From contig JBCCAY010000005.1 of assembly GCA_039814575.1 (NCBI GenBank), forward strand, positions 124,001 through 188,000: a DNA stretch of 64,000 nucleotides. The letters run 5' to 3'. Under the pieces are notes generated by a model. It did not search any database. It worked only from the letters and a program-made list of their open reading frames with translations, and was not told the DNA's origin. The stretch is from MED-G105 sp039814575 (GTDB lineage: Bacteria > Pseudomonadota > Alphaproteobacteria > Caulobacterales > Parvularculaceae). The translations under genes were made by a program, and so were the position numbers. Position 1 is the first letter of the stretch; every line of letters starts with the position of its first letter. This document shows positions 53,534 to 62,759 of this stretch, one piece after another.

Positions 53534-53862
53534 TTCACCATCAAAATTTGCATCGAATACAATTTTACTGCGCATAACCTGACGGCGCGTCGCAATCATT
53601 CGCCAAACTGCGCTGTGCGTATCGGGGCCGCCCACTAGGCGACAGCTGAAAACTGCTGTTGCGCGCCGCGCCGCCGCGAATGCCATTGGCTGCGTGTTCC
53701 TAGTTTCTTTTTAATGGAATTGAGGCGACTGAGATCGACGCCAATCATCACGCTCAACTTTTCAAAACGCGGCAAATGACGAAAAATATCGATAAAGACG
53801 ATGCAATCAGCCTACGTGACAGACTATGAATGGGACGATATCGCAGAAGAAATTAGCCCAAT
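53534..53862. other. Intergenic stretch between tRNA-Asn and the ABC operon
   Basis: No gene is visible. Composition is AT-richer than upstream. I looked for a Zur-type palindrome (GTTATNNNATAAC) because the downstream genes resemble zinc-linked sets, and found none. I also saw no repeat of the tRNA 3' end. Confidence 0.4.
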
Positions 53863-54594
53863 TTGGAAACGTCCATTAGCGTGTCAAAAAAGAACTGCGT
53901 ATCAATTGAAAATCTCGTATTCGGCTGGCGACCTGAACGTCCTATCCTGAGCGTGGCAAGTTTCCACGTTGAGGCCGGTGAGACCGTCTTCTTGCATGGC
54001 GCGAGCGGTTCGGGAAAGTCGACATTGCTCGGCCTTATTGCCGGCGTCTCCAAGGCCCAGCGCGGCGTGGTCGACGTCCTCGGGCATCCCCTTTCTAGAC
54101 TCAGCGCCGCGAAGCGCGATCGCCTCCGCTCCGATGCATTCGGCGTCATATTCCAACAGTTCAATCTGGTGCCGTATCTTTCACTTATCGAGAATGTTCT
54201 TCTCCCCTGCCAATTCTCCCCGACGCGCGCCGCACGAACGGGCGCATCGCCCGCAGACCGCAACGCGGCGGCGGTTGAACTGCTCAGCCGTTTGGGCCTC
54301 GCAAAACAAGCGCAAGAAAGCGCTTCCGTCGCCGCCTTATCGGTCGGACAACAGCAACGCGTCGCCGCCGCACGAGCCATTATCGGCGCCCCGTCTTTGA
54401 TCATCGCCGACGAGCCAACATCGGCCCTAGACGCCACAGCCCGCGACACATTTATTGAAACGCTGCTTGGCGAAGCGAAGCAGGCCAGTGTGATTTTCGT
54501 CAGCCATGATATTTCGCTCGCGGCGCACTTCGATCGGACTGTGTCGATGTCTCAGCTTAACCAGGCAATGGCTTCAGAGCTGAAGGAGACTTAA
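53863..54594 (+). CDS. ABC transporter ATP-binding protein (MacB/LolD type)
   Basis: 243 residues from a TTG start (a GTG at 53881 is possible). Walker A GASGSGKST (46-54), Q-loop IFQQFNLVPYLS, signature LSVGQQQRVA (Val in place of the usual Gly), Walker B LIIADEPTSALD and the switch His in SHD are all present. Its spacing to the next gene is zero (TAA then ATG), so the FtsX-type permease is its partner. The family drives mechanotransmission or lipoprotein/toxin export rather than solute uptake. Confidence 0.92.
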   Translation: METSISVSKKNCVSIENLVFGWRPERPILSVASFHVEAGETVFLHGASGSGKSTLLGLIAGVSKAQRGVVDVLGHPLSRLSAAKRDRLRSDAFGVIFQQFNLVPYLSLIENVLLPCQFSPTRAARTGASPADRNAAAVELLSRLGLAKQAQESASVAALSVGQQQRVAAARAIIGAPSLIIADEPTSALDATARDTFIETLLGEAKQASVIFVSHDISLAAHFDRTVSMSQLNQAMASELKET

Positions 54595-55800
54595 ATGCCG
54601 CTTCTATCACTCGCCTGGAAAAGCGTAAGCGCCCGCACCGCCCCAACAGTCCTGACACTTATCGCAATCGCTTTTTCAACGGCGCTCGTGCTTGGCGTTG
54701 AGAAAATTCGAACCGGCGCGCGCTCCGGGTTCGAACAAACGGTCTCAGGCGCCGACCTCATTGTCGGCGCCCGTTCCGGTTCCGTGAACCTTTTGCTTTA
54801 CGCCGTCTTTCGAATTGGCGAACCGACCACAAATGTTTCGTGGAAAAGTTATGAAACATTCGCTGAACGCGCCGACGTCGCCTGGACAATTCCCCTTGCG
54901 CTCGGCGACTCTCACGGCGGCTTCCGGGTACTCGGCACCACAGAAGCGTATTTTGACCATTATCAGCATGGTAACAAACAACCGCTTGCTTTTGCGGTCG
55001 GCGATCGTTTCCGCCAAACCCACGACGCGGTTCTCGGCGCCGAGGCGGCGCGAGAGCTTGGCTACCCTGTCGGCGCTGAGTTCACAATCAGTCACGGCAT
55101 AAAGAGCGCGGCGTTCGCACAACACGCCGATCAGCCTTTTTCGGTCGTCGGCATACTGGCGCCATCAGGTACGCCGGTTGATCGCACAATCCATATCAGC
55201 CTAGCGGGGATGGATGCGATTCATGCGCGTTTCGTCGGCGGCGCGCCATCCGCAATAACGGCGTTTATCGTTGGACTAAAGAGTAAAGCCACGGTCCTTC
55301 GCTATCAGCGTGACGTCAACACGTATCGTGGCGAGGCCCTATCCGGAGTGATGCCGGGTGTCGCGTTGGCGCAATTATGGAGGGTCTTAAGGCCGGCGGA
55401 GCAAGCGCTGCGCGGCGTTTCATTTCTTGTGGTGGCCGCAGGACTAATGGGACTTCTCACAGCTCTTTTATCGACGCTGAACGAGCGACGGCGAGAAATC
55501 GCCGTGTTTCGAGCGGTTGGCGCGCGCAGTCGCGATGTACTGACACTCCTGGTGCTCGAATCCACTCTTGTGGCCGGGCTCGGCGCCGTTATTGGCGCTA
55601 TCAGTTTGAACCTTGTCCTTGCAGGGTTTGGCGCCAATCTTGAGGCGATGATCGGCGCGCCACTTAGTCAGCTTTGGTTTTCCGCACGGGATGGAATCGT
55701 GGTTGCAGTTGTAGCATCAATCGGTTTTTTGTTGGGCTTTGTTCCAGGTTGGATCGCCTACCGACGTTCTTTAAATGACGGTCTAACGATCAGATGGTGA
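54595..55800 (+). CDS. FtsX/MacB-type ABC permease
   Basis: 401 residues. One N-terminal membrane helix (about 14-33), a periplasmic domain with a MacB_PCD-like region (SGADLIVGARSGSVNLLLY), and three C-terminal helices. The FtsX core is LRGVSFLVVAAGLMGLLTALLSTLNERRREIAVFRAVGARSRDV. It starts immediately after the ATPase stop and is followed 7 bases later by the DUF3299 gene. It probably moves substrate from the inner membrane or periplasm, or signals across the membrane. Confidence 0.92.
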   Translation: MPLLSLAWKSVSARTAPTVLTLIAIAFSTALVLGVEKIRTGARSGFEQTVSGADLIVGARSGSVNLLLYAVFRIGEPTTNVSWKSYETFAERADVAWTIPLALGDSHGGFRVLGTTEAYFDHYQHGNKQPLAFAVGDRFRQTHDAVLGAEAARELGYPVGAEFTISHGIKSAAFAQHADQPFSVVGILAPSGTPVDRTIHISLAGMDAIHARFVGGAPSAITAFIVGLKSKATVLRYQRDVNTYRGEALSGVMPGVALAQLWRVLRPAEQALRGVSFLVVAAGLMGLLTALLSTLNERRREIAVFRAVGARSRDVLTLLVLESTLVAGLGAVIGAISLNLVLAGFGANLEAMIGAPLSQLWFSARDGIVVAVVASIGFLLGFVPGWIAYRRSLNDGLTIRW

Positions 55801-55807
55801 GAACGGC

Positions 55808-56392
55808 GTGAAGTTCATATACCTTATACTGGCTTTTTTATGCGGGCCGCTAAGCGCGGCGGGCGTCACGGCCGCCGAACCGCCGCGCACTATTAACTGG
55901 GAAGAGCTTATGCCAGACGGCGACACCGAAGAGCTCGAACGCCAGTACGAAGCGTACTACGCCAGCATAACACAAAAAATCGCAGGCCAATCATCGCAGA
56001 GCCTATTCGATGCAGGTGACGCCGGCGGATATGGCGGCATAGCAGAAGGCTCAGAGCTTGACGTCATGCCGCAATTGGGAACGTTCAATGTTGTTAAAGA
56101 GCTTGACGGCGCACATATTCGTATTCCCGGATTTGTATTGCCTTTTGAATATTCGGCGGACGGAAAAATCGAGGAATTTCTTTTAGTGCCCTACTTTGGG
56201 GCCTGTATTCATACGCCGCCACCCCCGCCAAACCAGATCGTCTACGTTGTCGCTGATAAGCCAGTGCCGCTTGGCGAACAATGGGAACCGATTTGGGCGA
56301 CGGGCGTTCTTCGCGCGAAAAGCAACATCAACGACCTCGGCGACGCCGCATATACGCTCGAAATAAAATCTTGGGAGACCTATAAAGAATAA
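55808..56392 (+). CDS. DUF3299 periplasmic protein
   Basis: 194 residues. A signal peptide (1-22, LILAFLCGPLSAAG) precedes a DUF3299 core with INWEELMP, HIRIPGFVLPFEYSADGKIEEFLLVPYFGACIHTPPPPPNQIVYV and WATGVLRAKSN. The Cys/His pair in ACIHTPPPPPNQ could bind metal. It starts at GTG. ABC ATPase, FtsX permease and DUF3299 genes recur together in proteobacteria, in some cases in zinc-regulated loci (for example the Zrg system of Vibrio); that link is suggestive only here. Confidence 0.88.
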   Translation: MKFIYLILAFLCGPLSAAGVTAAEPPRTINWEELMPDGDTEELERQYEAYYASITQKIAGQSSQSLFDAGDAGGYGGIAEGSELDVMPQLGTFNVVKELDGAHIRIPGFVLPFEYSADGKIEEFLLVPYFGACIHTPPPPPNQIVYVVADKPVPLGEQWEPIWATGVLRAKSNINDLGDAAYTLEIKSWETYKE

Positions 56393-57056
56393 GCGCCGAG
56401 GAGGACACCGGCGCCCGTTTGACGAATACGATTGCGGAAACTCTATTCCCGCTCATGCGCCAACGTTATCACAAGCCTGAGGTCATACCTCACTTCACGG
56501 ACCAAACGCTGACGCCAAGACGGCGTACGAAGCACTGACGGCGTTGTCGATCTGACCCCGGCGCCAAAACGGCGTTAGCGATTTCAATCCTTACATACCG
56601 GACCGATAGCGCATTTAGCAGCAGGCTGACGTACAGCGCCCTTCCCTATGGCTCGGCCTTCAAAATGAGCGTCGACAAGGTCCATAGGGGCGCCTATTGT
56701 ACGACTTTCTTCTATAGGATATAGGTACACGCTCGACACCAATCTTGCAAGATGGAATGCAAACCACCTATTTTCCCTTTTTGTATGGTTTATTTTGAAC
56801 GGGTTTCGTACGCAGAAATAATGACCGACCATTCCCTCAACATATTCGATAGCACTTTGGCCGGGCCGCCATCTTATAAGGTCCAAACTCAACAGACGGC
56901 CTTGGACCATCTGATTTTCACGAACTTCATGACGTCAACCGCCGCGCACGCTGCAATCCACTGCGGTCCAGCAGCATATATCGTTGGCGAGCGAAACATC
57001 GCATCGCCCAGGCGGCATGCTGAGCTAAAATCATACCCAAAAGGATCCAAAGCGGC
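56393..57056. other. Intergenic region with two similar hairpins before the POT-like gene
   Basis: No credible gene; two overlapping short frames on opposite strands (56584-56910 and 56752-57060) resemble nothing. Two related small hairpins are present: ACGCC-AAGAC-GGCGT at 56512-56526 and CGCC-AAAAC-GGCG at 56562-56574, 50 bases apart. Each is embedded in CTGAC...GGCGT. They may be terminator-like elements or copies of a small repeat. Base composition is more AT-rich than the core regions. Confidence 0.4.
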
Positions 57057-58580
57057 ATGACCATGCAAGCTTCAACTGAAGCAATAAAGACACCCGTCCC
57101 ATTGTTTAGAAACGTAACGTGGGCTGTGTTCGGCTTGAGCGTTTTTGAACGCACATCCTACTTTACACTGAAGTTTCTTCTTATTTTGGTGCTCGCCGAT
57201 CAGATGCGACTGGGCGATGCACGCGCCGCGTTGGTGATGGGCGCCGCTATTATGGTGAACTCCCTTGTTTATCCGCTGTCGGGGTTATTATCAGATCGTG
57301 TTGTAGGTTTGCGTTTTACATTGATGATGGGGCTTTGCCTTATCACTCCTGGGTATCTTCTTCTGTCTTTCATGATTGATTTCAATCCAAACGGGCCCAG
57401 TGACGTATTTAAAATCTCATCATTCCTGGGAACGCTCGCTGTTACATTGTGCGGCATCGGTATCGTGCGTTTAGCGGGCTTCAATATGGTGCGATGCACT
57501 CTTCCTGACGGCGATCACCGCAATGAACGTCTTTACGCCCTTTATTATTGGGTAGACACGATCGCCGCTCTACTCGGAACAATCACCGCTGGTACGCTGG
57601 CGCAAAAGTTTGGCTGGACTCCCGTTCTCGGAGGATTAGCTGCCGGAATGTTGGCATGTGGGATCGTTATCCACTTCAACAGGCGTCAGCTATACTTGCC
57701 GGACGAGACTAACATAAAGACACGTCGCCCAGCATTGGGAATCGCAATCACGGGATCATTGATCACCGGCGCTTTCGTTCTCCTAAACTTCCCAACCCTC
57801 GCGGGCCTCGCCATTCTCTTAATGGCGACAGGCATCGCCGTTTTCATCTATAGAAACAAACACGAATTTAAGTCGCCGAAGCACAGGGAATACCTTTACG
57901 CATTCTCAATCGTCACCATTTGCTCCGTACTTTTTGCAACAGTTCAAGAACAGCAATGGTCGTCGCTCGTTCTTTTTGCCGACCGCGTCGTCGATCGAAC
58001 CGCGTTCGGCGTGACGCTGCACGCCTCTCATTTTCAAGCCATCGGTCCAATCATGCTGGTGCTCCTAACGCCAGTCGTCGCCGCCATGGCGGGCCGAAAC
58101 CGATTAGCCACCAGCTCCGGACGGTTAAGCGCCCTTCTTAAAAAAATCACCCTCGCATTTCTGGTGATTTCAATGTGCTTTGGCGTTCTTTACGCATCAA
58201 CGTTCTTCACGAACGCCGACAGTAAAGTGCACTTACTTTGGCTCGTCGCAGCTTTGATGCTGGCCGGACCGTCCGAACTCTTTATATTCCCCGCCGCTTA
58301 CAACGCCGTCACGGAAAATGCGCCGCCAAAACTCGCCTCGACGATGTCAGGCCTTCATTTCACATGCTACGCGGCAGTTGGATACGCCAGCGGCCTTTTG
58401 GCGTCGCTTGCCGGACGCGTATCTCTTGACCAGGGGCTCGCGGCTGTTGTTCTAAATTATAGAGACTTCCTATTCCTTACGATTTTAATCGGTGGCGGCT
58501 TCATGCTGTTCGTGCTCGCATGCGCATACGTCATAAAGCTGCCAGCGATCGCAAAGACGCTTGATAATAGCTCAAACTAA
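57057..58580 (+). CDS. POT/PTR2-like MFS transporter (proton-dependent oligopeptide type)
   Basis: 507 residues, about 14 membrane helices. SVFERTSYFTLKFLLILVLADQM fits the ExxERFxYY signature of POT transporters. Other POT-type features are SGLLSDRVVGLRFTLMMGLCL and TVQEQQWSSLVLFADRVVDR in the second half. These import di- and tripeptides (or nitrate and other small molecules) with protons. It diverges noticeably from typical DtpA, so the substrate may differ. A terminator follows, and the tandem CoA-transferase is convergent. Confidence 0.8.
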   Translation: MTMQASTEAIKTPVPLFRNVTWAVFGLSVFERTSYFTLKFLLILVLADQMRLGDARAALVMGAAIMVNSLVYPLSGLLSDRVVGLRFTLMMGLCLITPGYLLLSFMIDFNPNGPSDVFKISSFLGTLAVTLCGIGIVRLAGFNMVRCTLPDGDHRNERLYALYYWVDTIAALLGTITAGTLAQKFGWTPVLGGLAAGMLACGIVIHFNRRQLYLPDETNIKTRRPALGIAITGSLITGAFVLLNFPTLAGLAILLMATGIAVFIYRNKHEFKSPKHREYLYAFSIVTICSVLFATVQEQQWSSLVLFADRVVDRTAFGVTLHASHFQAIGPIMLVLLTPVVAAMAGRNRLATSSGRLSALLKKITLAFLVISMCFGVLYASTFFTNADSKVHLLWLVAALMLAGPSELFIFPAAYNAVTENAPPKLASTMSGLHFTCYAAVGYASGLLASLAGRVSLDQGLAAVVLNYRDFLFLTILIGGGFMLFVLACAYVIKLPAIAKTLDNSSN

Positions 58581-58608
58581 GTAAGGATCGGACGTGCTCT
58601 CAAAAAGC

Positions 58609-58631
58609 AAGCGTCTTCAAATACGCTTTTT
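58609..58631 (+). terminator. Intrinsic terminator after the POT-like gene
   Basis: Stem AAGCGT/ACGCTT with loop CTTCAAAT is followed directly by T-rich sequence (TTT), 28 bases after the stop. An outer CAAAAAGC/GCTTTTTG pairing is an alternative fold. It would end transcription from the left and protect the convergent gene. Confidence 0.55.
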
Positions 58632-58913
58632 GTAAGCGTACAAATATCTATCGACACTTCACTTACAAGCCTTATCGAACGGCCCAATGATACAGGTTCG
58701 ACTCCCGACGGCGATCTCGCGAATACGCTATTGCGGCTTTCAACGGCAGGACGGGCATGTTGTTGCAAACTTTGTGCAGCCACCCTTCCAATGCTCAGCC
58801 GATCAACGCCTCCGCATAAAACACAGTCGCTCCGTTCCTAGGTAAAGAATGCAGTAGCGAATGGCTGATCGCCTCGATCAACCATTCGCGCTCTCATGTA
58901 ATTGAACAATCGC

Positions 58914-61475
58914 CTAAAGAGGAAGCGGCTTTCCGGAACGGCCAAACCCTATCGGGAATTGACCGCTATTTAGAATGCTGGCGACTTCACGTTCGCTATA
59001 ACCGGCGTCACGTAATACCGCCTCTCGTTCTTCGCCGTAGTTCTCTATCGGCCGTCCCATACGCAGACCGAAATCACCACGAATCCATGCCGGCGCGAGA
59101 AGCTCAACGCGCGAGCCAAACGGATAATCGAAACTCGCAAACGCAAGCAACGCCGGATCAACCGCCGTCCCAGCGTTCTGGGGCTCAAGCCCCTCACGCA
59201 CGTATGTCTGACGAATTTGTTCAAGCGTTTTCAGCCGATGACATGCGATACCCTGCGCGTTCAGGGCTGTCTCCCAATGCGCGCTGCCGAGCTTTGCAAA
59301 CGCTTCTTCCAACCGCGCGGCGAATACCGCGTCATCTGCTTCATCAGCGGCGTCAACGCCCATCAGTGTCGCAAGCTTATGGCGATCACCCTCTAAAGTC
59401 CCAATAGCGACCCAACCATCCGACGATGGATATATGCGATTTCCGGCGTCCCAGCCGACGGCGGACTGTCCTGAAGGTTCGTCCCAGGCACCACGCCCCT
59501 TATAGTCATAACAGTAAGGAAGCTGAACATTCGCTGCGCTAGAGCTAAGCGACGCCCTCACCCAACTGCCAATATTCGTACTTTCTCGCTCGACAAGCGC
59601 CGTAATGACCGCCAATGCGGCAATATAACCGGTCGAGCTGTCAAGACAGGATGCTTCTCCGTGCAGAAGGTAATGCTCGTCTCGGACATTGTTGAACCGC
59701 CAAGACAAACCACTCGCGCCCTGCGCTAATTGGTCGTATCCGCGCCAATTTTGGCGTTCGCTCGGCGCTGGTCCGGAATAAGCGGAAACCTGGCATAATA
59801 TAATCCGCTCATTGATGGATTTTAACTGCTCATAGGAAATCCCTAGTTTTTCGAGCATCTCGTCGGTGCCGTTGAAGAGAACAACATCAGCCGATTTTAC
59901 GAGCCTTTCGAACGTTTCTTTGCCAAGCGACTCCTGAAGGTCGAACACAATGCTCCGTTTGCCGCGGTTCAAATCAACACCGGCGATACAAGGCGTATCG
60001 GGCGTATGACCCGGCTTGGGGCGATCGATTTTGATCACATCGGCGCCGCATTCAGCGAGCGTTCTTCCCCCGATGGGGCCAGCATAGACAATCGACAAAT
60101 CAAGAACCCGAACCCCCGCCAACGGTCCTGCGTTTGACACGTCAGCGCCGTTCGATAGTGCGTCCGCGCCCCCATGCTCTTCTGTTCGCCGCGCCATTGC
60201 CGGGAGAGCAGCCGCGTCTAAACGTTCATGCGGTTTCGGAGCTTGTTGATAGGCGCCGCGGTTCGGCATGTGAAAAATACGGCCAGGCTGAAGCATAGGG
60301 CCATATTCTGGCGTCTCAACTTCACATACGATGCCCGATTGCCGCGTCCACTCAGCATTCACGAACTCTTCGGTATTATATTCCGCCGTAGCGGGAAGAT
60401 GCGCTTCGGCGAATATTTTCTCCCACTCCGAAGACGGACGCTGAGCGAAGATCTCACGCAATTTGGCCGTTAATGCCTCACGTGTTGCAAGCGACCAATG
60501 CTCTGAATTATAGAGCACCGTGCCGTCGCAACCGATATCTTCATACGGATCGATGCGCCGTAATCCGAGATCAGCGACAAAGTCTTCAAGCCCAAGAACA
60601 TCTACAAAACGGTCGATCTGCACCCAGTTCCCATCGCAGATAAACACAATGTATCGACCATCAGAACACTCATATTTTCGTGTGATCGGAGTTTGCCACT
60701 TCTTGAAAAGTTCAACTGCGGCTTCTTTGTTCCCACTGTCACGAAGCGCTTTAATCGCTTTTCCGACAGTTTCTGCAGGCGCTTCTGCAACAGTGTCATA
60801 CCGCGCGGGCATCTCTGCAAAATCCATCGACATGACGCCGAACGGCGACATGCCCGCGGCAAACAAAGAAACTTCAACATGCGCCCCGCGACCGGTTTTT
60901 TTGGCGCGATAAAGACCGACCGTCGCCGCTATTGCAGCATCGATCGCCGCATAAAAAGAGGTCATCGGCATCGCCGTAAATACCGGATCGCCTTCCGCCA
61001 CAATCTTTCTATAGGAATTATCCATATAAAAGCTCGTCGCAGCGCAAAGCGCGGTTTCTAAACCGCGCCAATTCGCACGAACAGGGTCGTCGCTTGGAAA
61101 GCCAGGGACAGACACATAAACCACGCGCGAGTTGATCTCTCGCGCCCATTCGGCCCCGAGCCCTAAGCGCGCCATAACGCCTGTTCGAAAGTTCTCAATA
61201 ACGATATCGGCGGATGCAATGAGGTCTCGAGCGGCGCTTTGTCCCTCCTTTGATTTCAAATCAAGGACGACGCGTTTCTTTCCCCGGTTAAGGATAGAAT
61301 CCTGTGGGCCGTCATAGACGGGCCCTTCAGGTGGATCGATATGAATCACCTCCGCGCCCTGATCTGCGAGGATCATCGCCGCCATAGGACCGGCGATATA
61401 GTGCCCAAAATCAATTACTCTAACGCCCTCAAGGGGCAATCGCTCGTCCATGTTTGCGTGCGTCATCGTTCTCAC
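58914..61475 (-). CDS. Tandem class III CoA-transferase, DddD-like
   Basis: 853 residues: two CaiB/BaiF domains fused head to tail (about 12-410 and 448-840). Each starts with the family core (GVRVIDFGHYIAGPMAAMILADQGAEVI; GVRVLDLSIVYAGPIGGRTLAECGADVI). In the first half the catalytic Asp is Ser173 (MPMTSFYAA); in the second it is D612 (SCLDSSTGYIAA). DddD, the DMSP CoA-transferase/lyase, has this arrangement with the catalytic Asp at about residue 602, so the gene may encode DddD. No dddB, dddC, dddT or dddR homologue is nearby, so the substrate is open. Start options are GTG 61475, ATG 61466 and ATG 61451. Confidence 0.88.
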   Translation of the reverse strand: MRTMTHANMDERLPLEGVRVIDFGHYIAGPMAAMILADQGAEVIHIDPPEGPVYDGPQDSILNRGKKRVVLDLKSKEGQSAARDLIASADIVIENFRTGVMARLGLGAEWAREINSRVVYVSVPGFPSDDPVRANWRGLETALCAATSFYMDNSYRKIVAEGDPVFTAMPMTSFYAAIDAAIAATVGLYRAKKTGRGAHVEVSLFAAGMSPFGVMSMDFAEMPARYDTVAEAPAETVGKAIKALRDSGNKEAAVELFKKWQTPITRKYECSDGRYIVFICDGNWVQIDRFVDVLGLEDFVADLGLRRIDPYEDIGCDGTVLYNSEHWSLATREALTAKLREIFAQRPSSEWEKIFAEAHLPATAEYNTEEFVNAEWTRQSGIVCEVETPEYGPMLQPGRIFHMPNRGAYQQAPKPHERLDAAALPAMARRTEEHGGADALSNGADVSNAGPLAGVRVLDLSIVYAGPIGGRTLAECGADVIKIDRPKPGHTPDTPCIAGVDLNRGKRSIVFDLQESLGKETFERLVKSADVVLFNGTDEMLEKLGISYEQLKSINERIILCQVSAYSGPAPSERQNWRGYDQLAQGASGLSWRFNNVRDEHYLLHGEASCLDSSTGYIAALAVITALVERESTNIGSWVRASLSSSAANVQLPYCYDYKGRGAWDEPSGQSAVGWDAGNRIYPSSDGWVAIGTLEGDRHKLATLMGVDAADEADDAVFAARLEEAFAKLGSAHWETALNAQGIACHRLKTLEQIRQTYVREGLEPQNAGTAVDPALLAFASFDYPFGSRVELLAPAWIRGDFGLRMGRPIENYGEEREAVLRDAGYSEREVASILNSGQFPIGFGRSGKPLPL

Positions 61476-62759
61476 TTCACTCCTGTGAATTTAGTTATTG
61501 ATTTCGTCAGATGGGATAGGTCGATAAAGCGCGTTGCCGCGGCTTTTATCTCTATACGGACTTCAAAGCGAGCGAACGCTGCAAGTAAACTACATATATA
61601 TTCGTCAATGGAAACGATGCGTCTACTCGCATCACGAAGCACATCGCCGCTTCGCGGAAAACAATAATTATAGTGATTGGCGCAGGCTATATAGTCCCGC
61701 GGGTTACGAGGCGATCGATCACCTCGCAAAACTCTAAAGAGTTCTATTAAGTCGGTAAGTCAAAAAACAGACATCGCCATACTTCACCATCCATCGGGTT
61801 TAAAACAATCAACTTGTTTTTATTAGCGATCGGATCTTTGAACAACTCAGATCTATAAGCCGCACAAGATTCCTTCGGACCCGATGCTTTTTCCTATAGT
61901 ATTTTTTTGCGTTGGCAAGATGACGACGCAAAAAAATGCGCCCAAGAAACATCGACAACGAATAATCTTGCGGCGCAGCACTCATCAGCACAACGCTTGA
62001 GGCAGTGCAAAAGATTCCCGCGAACAGAACAAACAACTGTTTTCCATCAGATATTTCCGCGTCCGCCTCAATAAACAACATGATTTTGGCAATCAGCGCT
62101 GCCCGCAATCGACGGTGCACCATAACCACGCGTTAAAGCGCAAAAGCCTACCTAAATTAAGGAACAATGCATACTGCGCGGAGCATTCTCGCTCGACTGC
62201 CGCTGCAGATACACTCCAATTATTGCACCACGCCAATTTTTCCATCGCTACAGAAACAAATGTCAAAATGGTGCATTTCAATTGGCAAAAACATACATTT
62301 GACGGCTAAAACGACCCAAACGCGCTTCTTTCTATCCTCACGGACAATGGCGAGTGACGCCTAATTTTTTCAACAACAGTGCTGAGCAATAATTTAGACA
62401 CGACCTTTATGAGAGTGATATAGGCGACGGCATACTTTACTATAGTATATACCAATGCGCGGCCTTCTGATGCTGAGTCGATGCAAATTCCTTTGAAGAC
62501 GAAATAAATCAAATGCTGACCATTCCCGTCGTGTAATTCAGTATACGGTTTATCCGCTTGAACGGCGCCGCCAAGCCACTAAACCGACAATTTGGTTCTG
62601 ATCGACATATCGCGGTCAAAGCGCAATCAATGGTGAGCGATTGGCGAGACCTCTAAAAAAGAACAGCAAGCAATCAGTACAGAGCTTTATCCTTGTGGTG
62701 AAGGCTCCGAATTTGACCTTGATCTTTCAGCGGGGTAGCGCGCAAAACACGGTCGCTGA
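61476..62759. other. About 1.3 kb without a recognisable gene
   Basis: Visibly AT-richer than the rest. Several short frames on both strands (for example 61809-62129, minus) have no family I recognise, no clear ribosome site and no conserved-looking pattern. It may be decayed accessory DNA plus the promoter of the tandem CoA-transferase gene. I see no transposase, integrase or rRNA. Confidence 0.5.

Noticed and set aside
53534..53862. Zur-box-like palindrome before the ABC/DUF3299 operon
   Set aside because: No GTTATNNNATAAC-like sequence is present; zinc regulation is not supported by the promoter.
56584..57060. Two overlapping short frames upstream of the POT-like gene (56584-56910 minus, 56752-57060 plus)
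   Set aside because: They overlap each other on opposite strands, match no family I know, and lack convincing ribosome sites; treated as chance frames.
58690..58712. GGTTCGACTCCCG, a T-loop-like motif downstream of the POT-like gene
   Set aside because: The flanking bases do not form an acceptor or anticodon stem, so there is no tRNA, and it does not duplicate the tRNA-Asn end.
61809..62129. A 106-codon frame on the minus strand in the gene-poor stretch
   Set aside because: Basic, low-complexity C-terminus, no family and no clear ribosome site; likely non-coding or a remnant.
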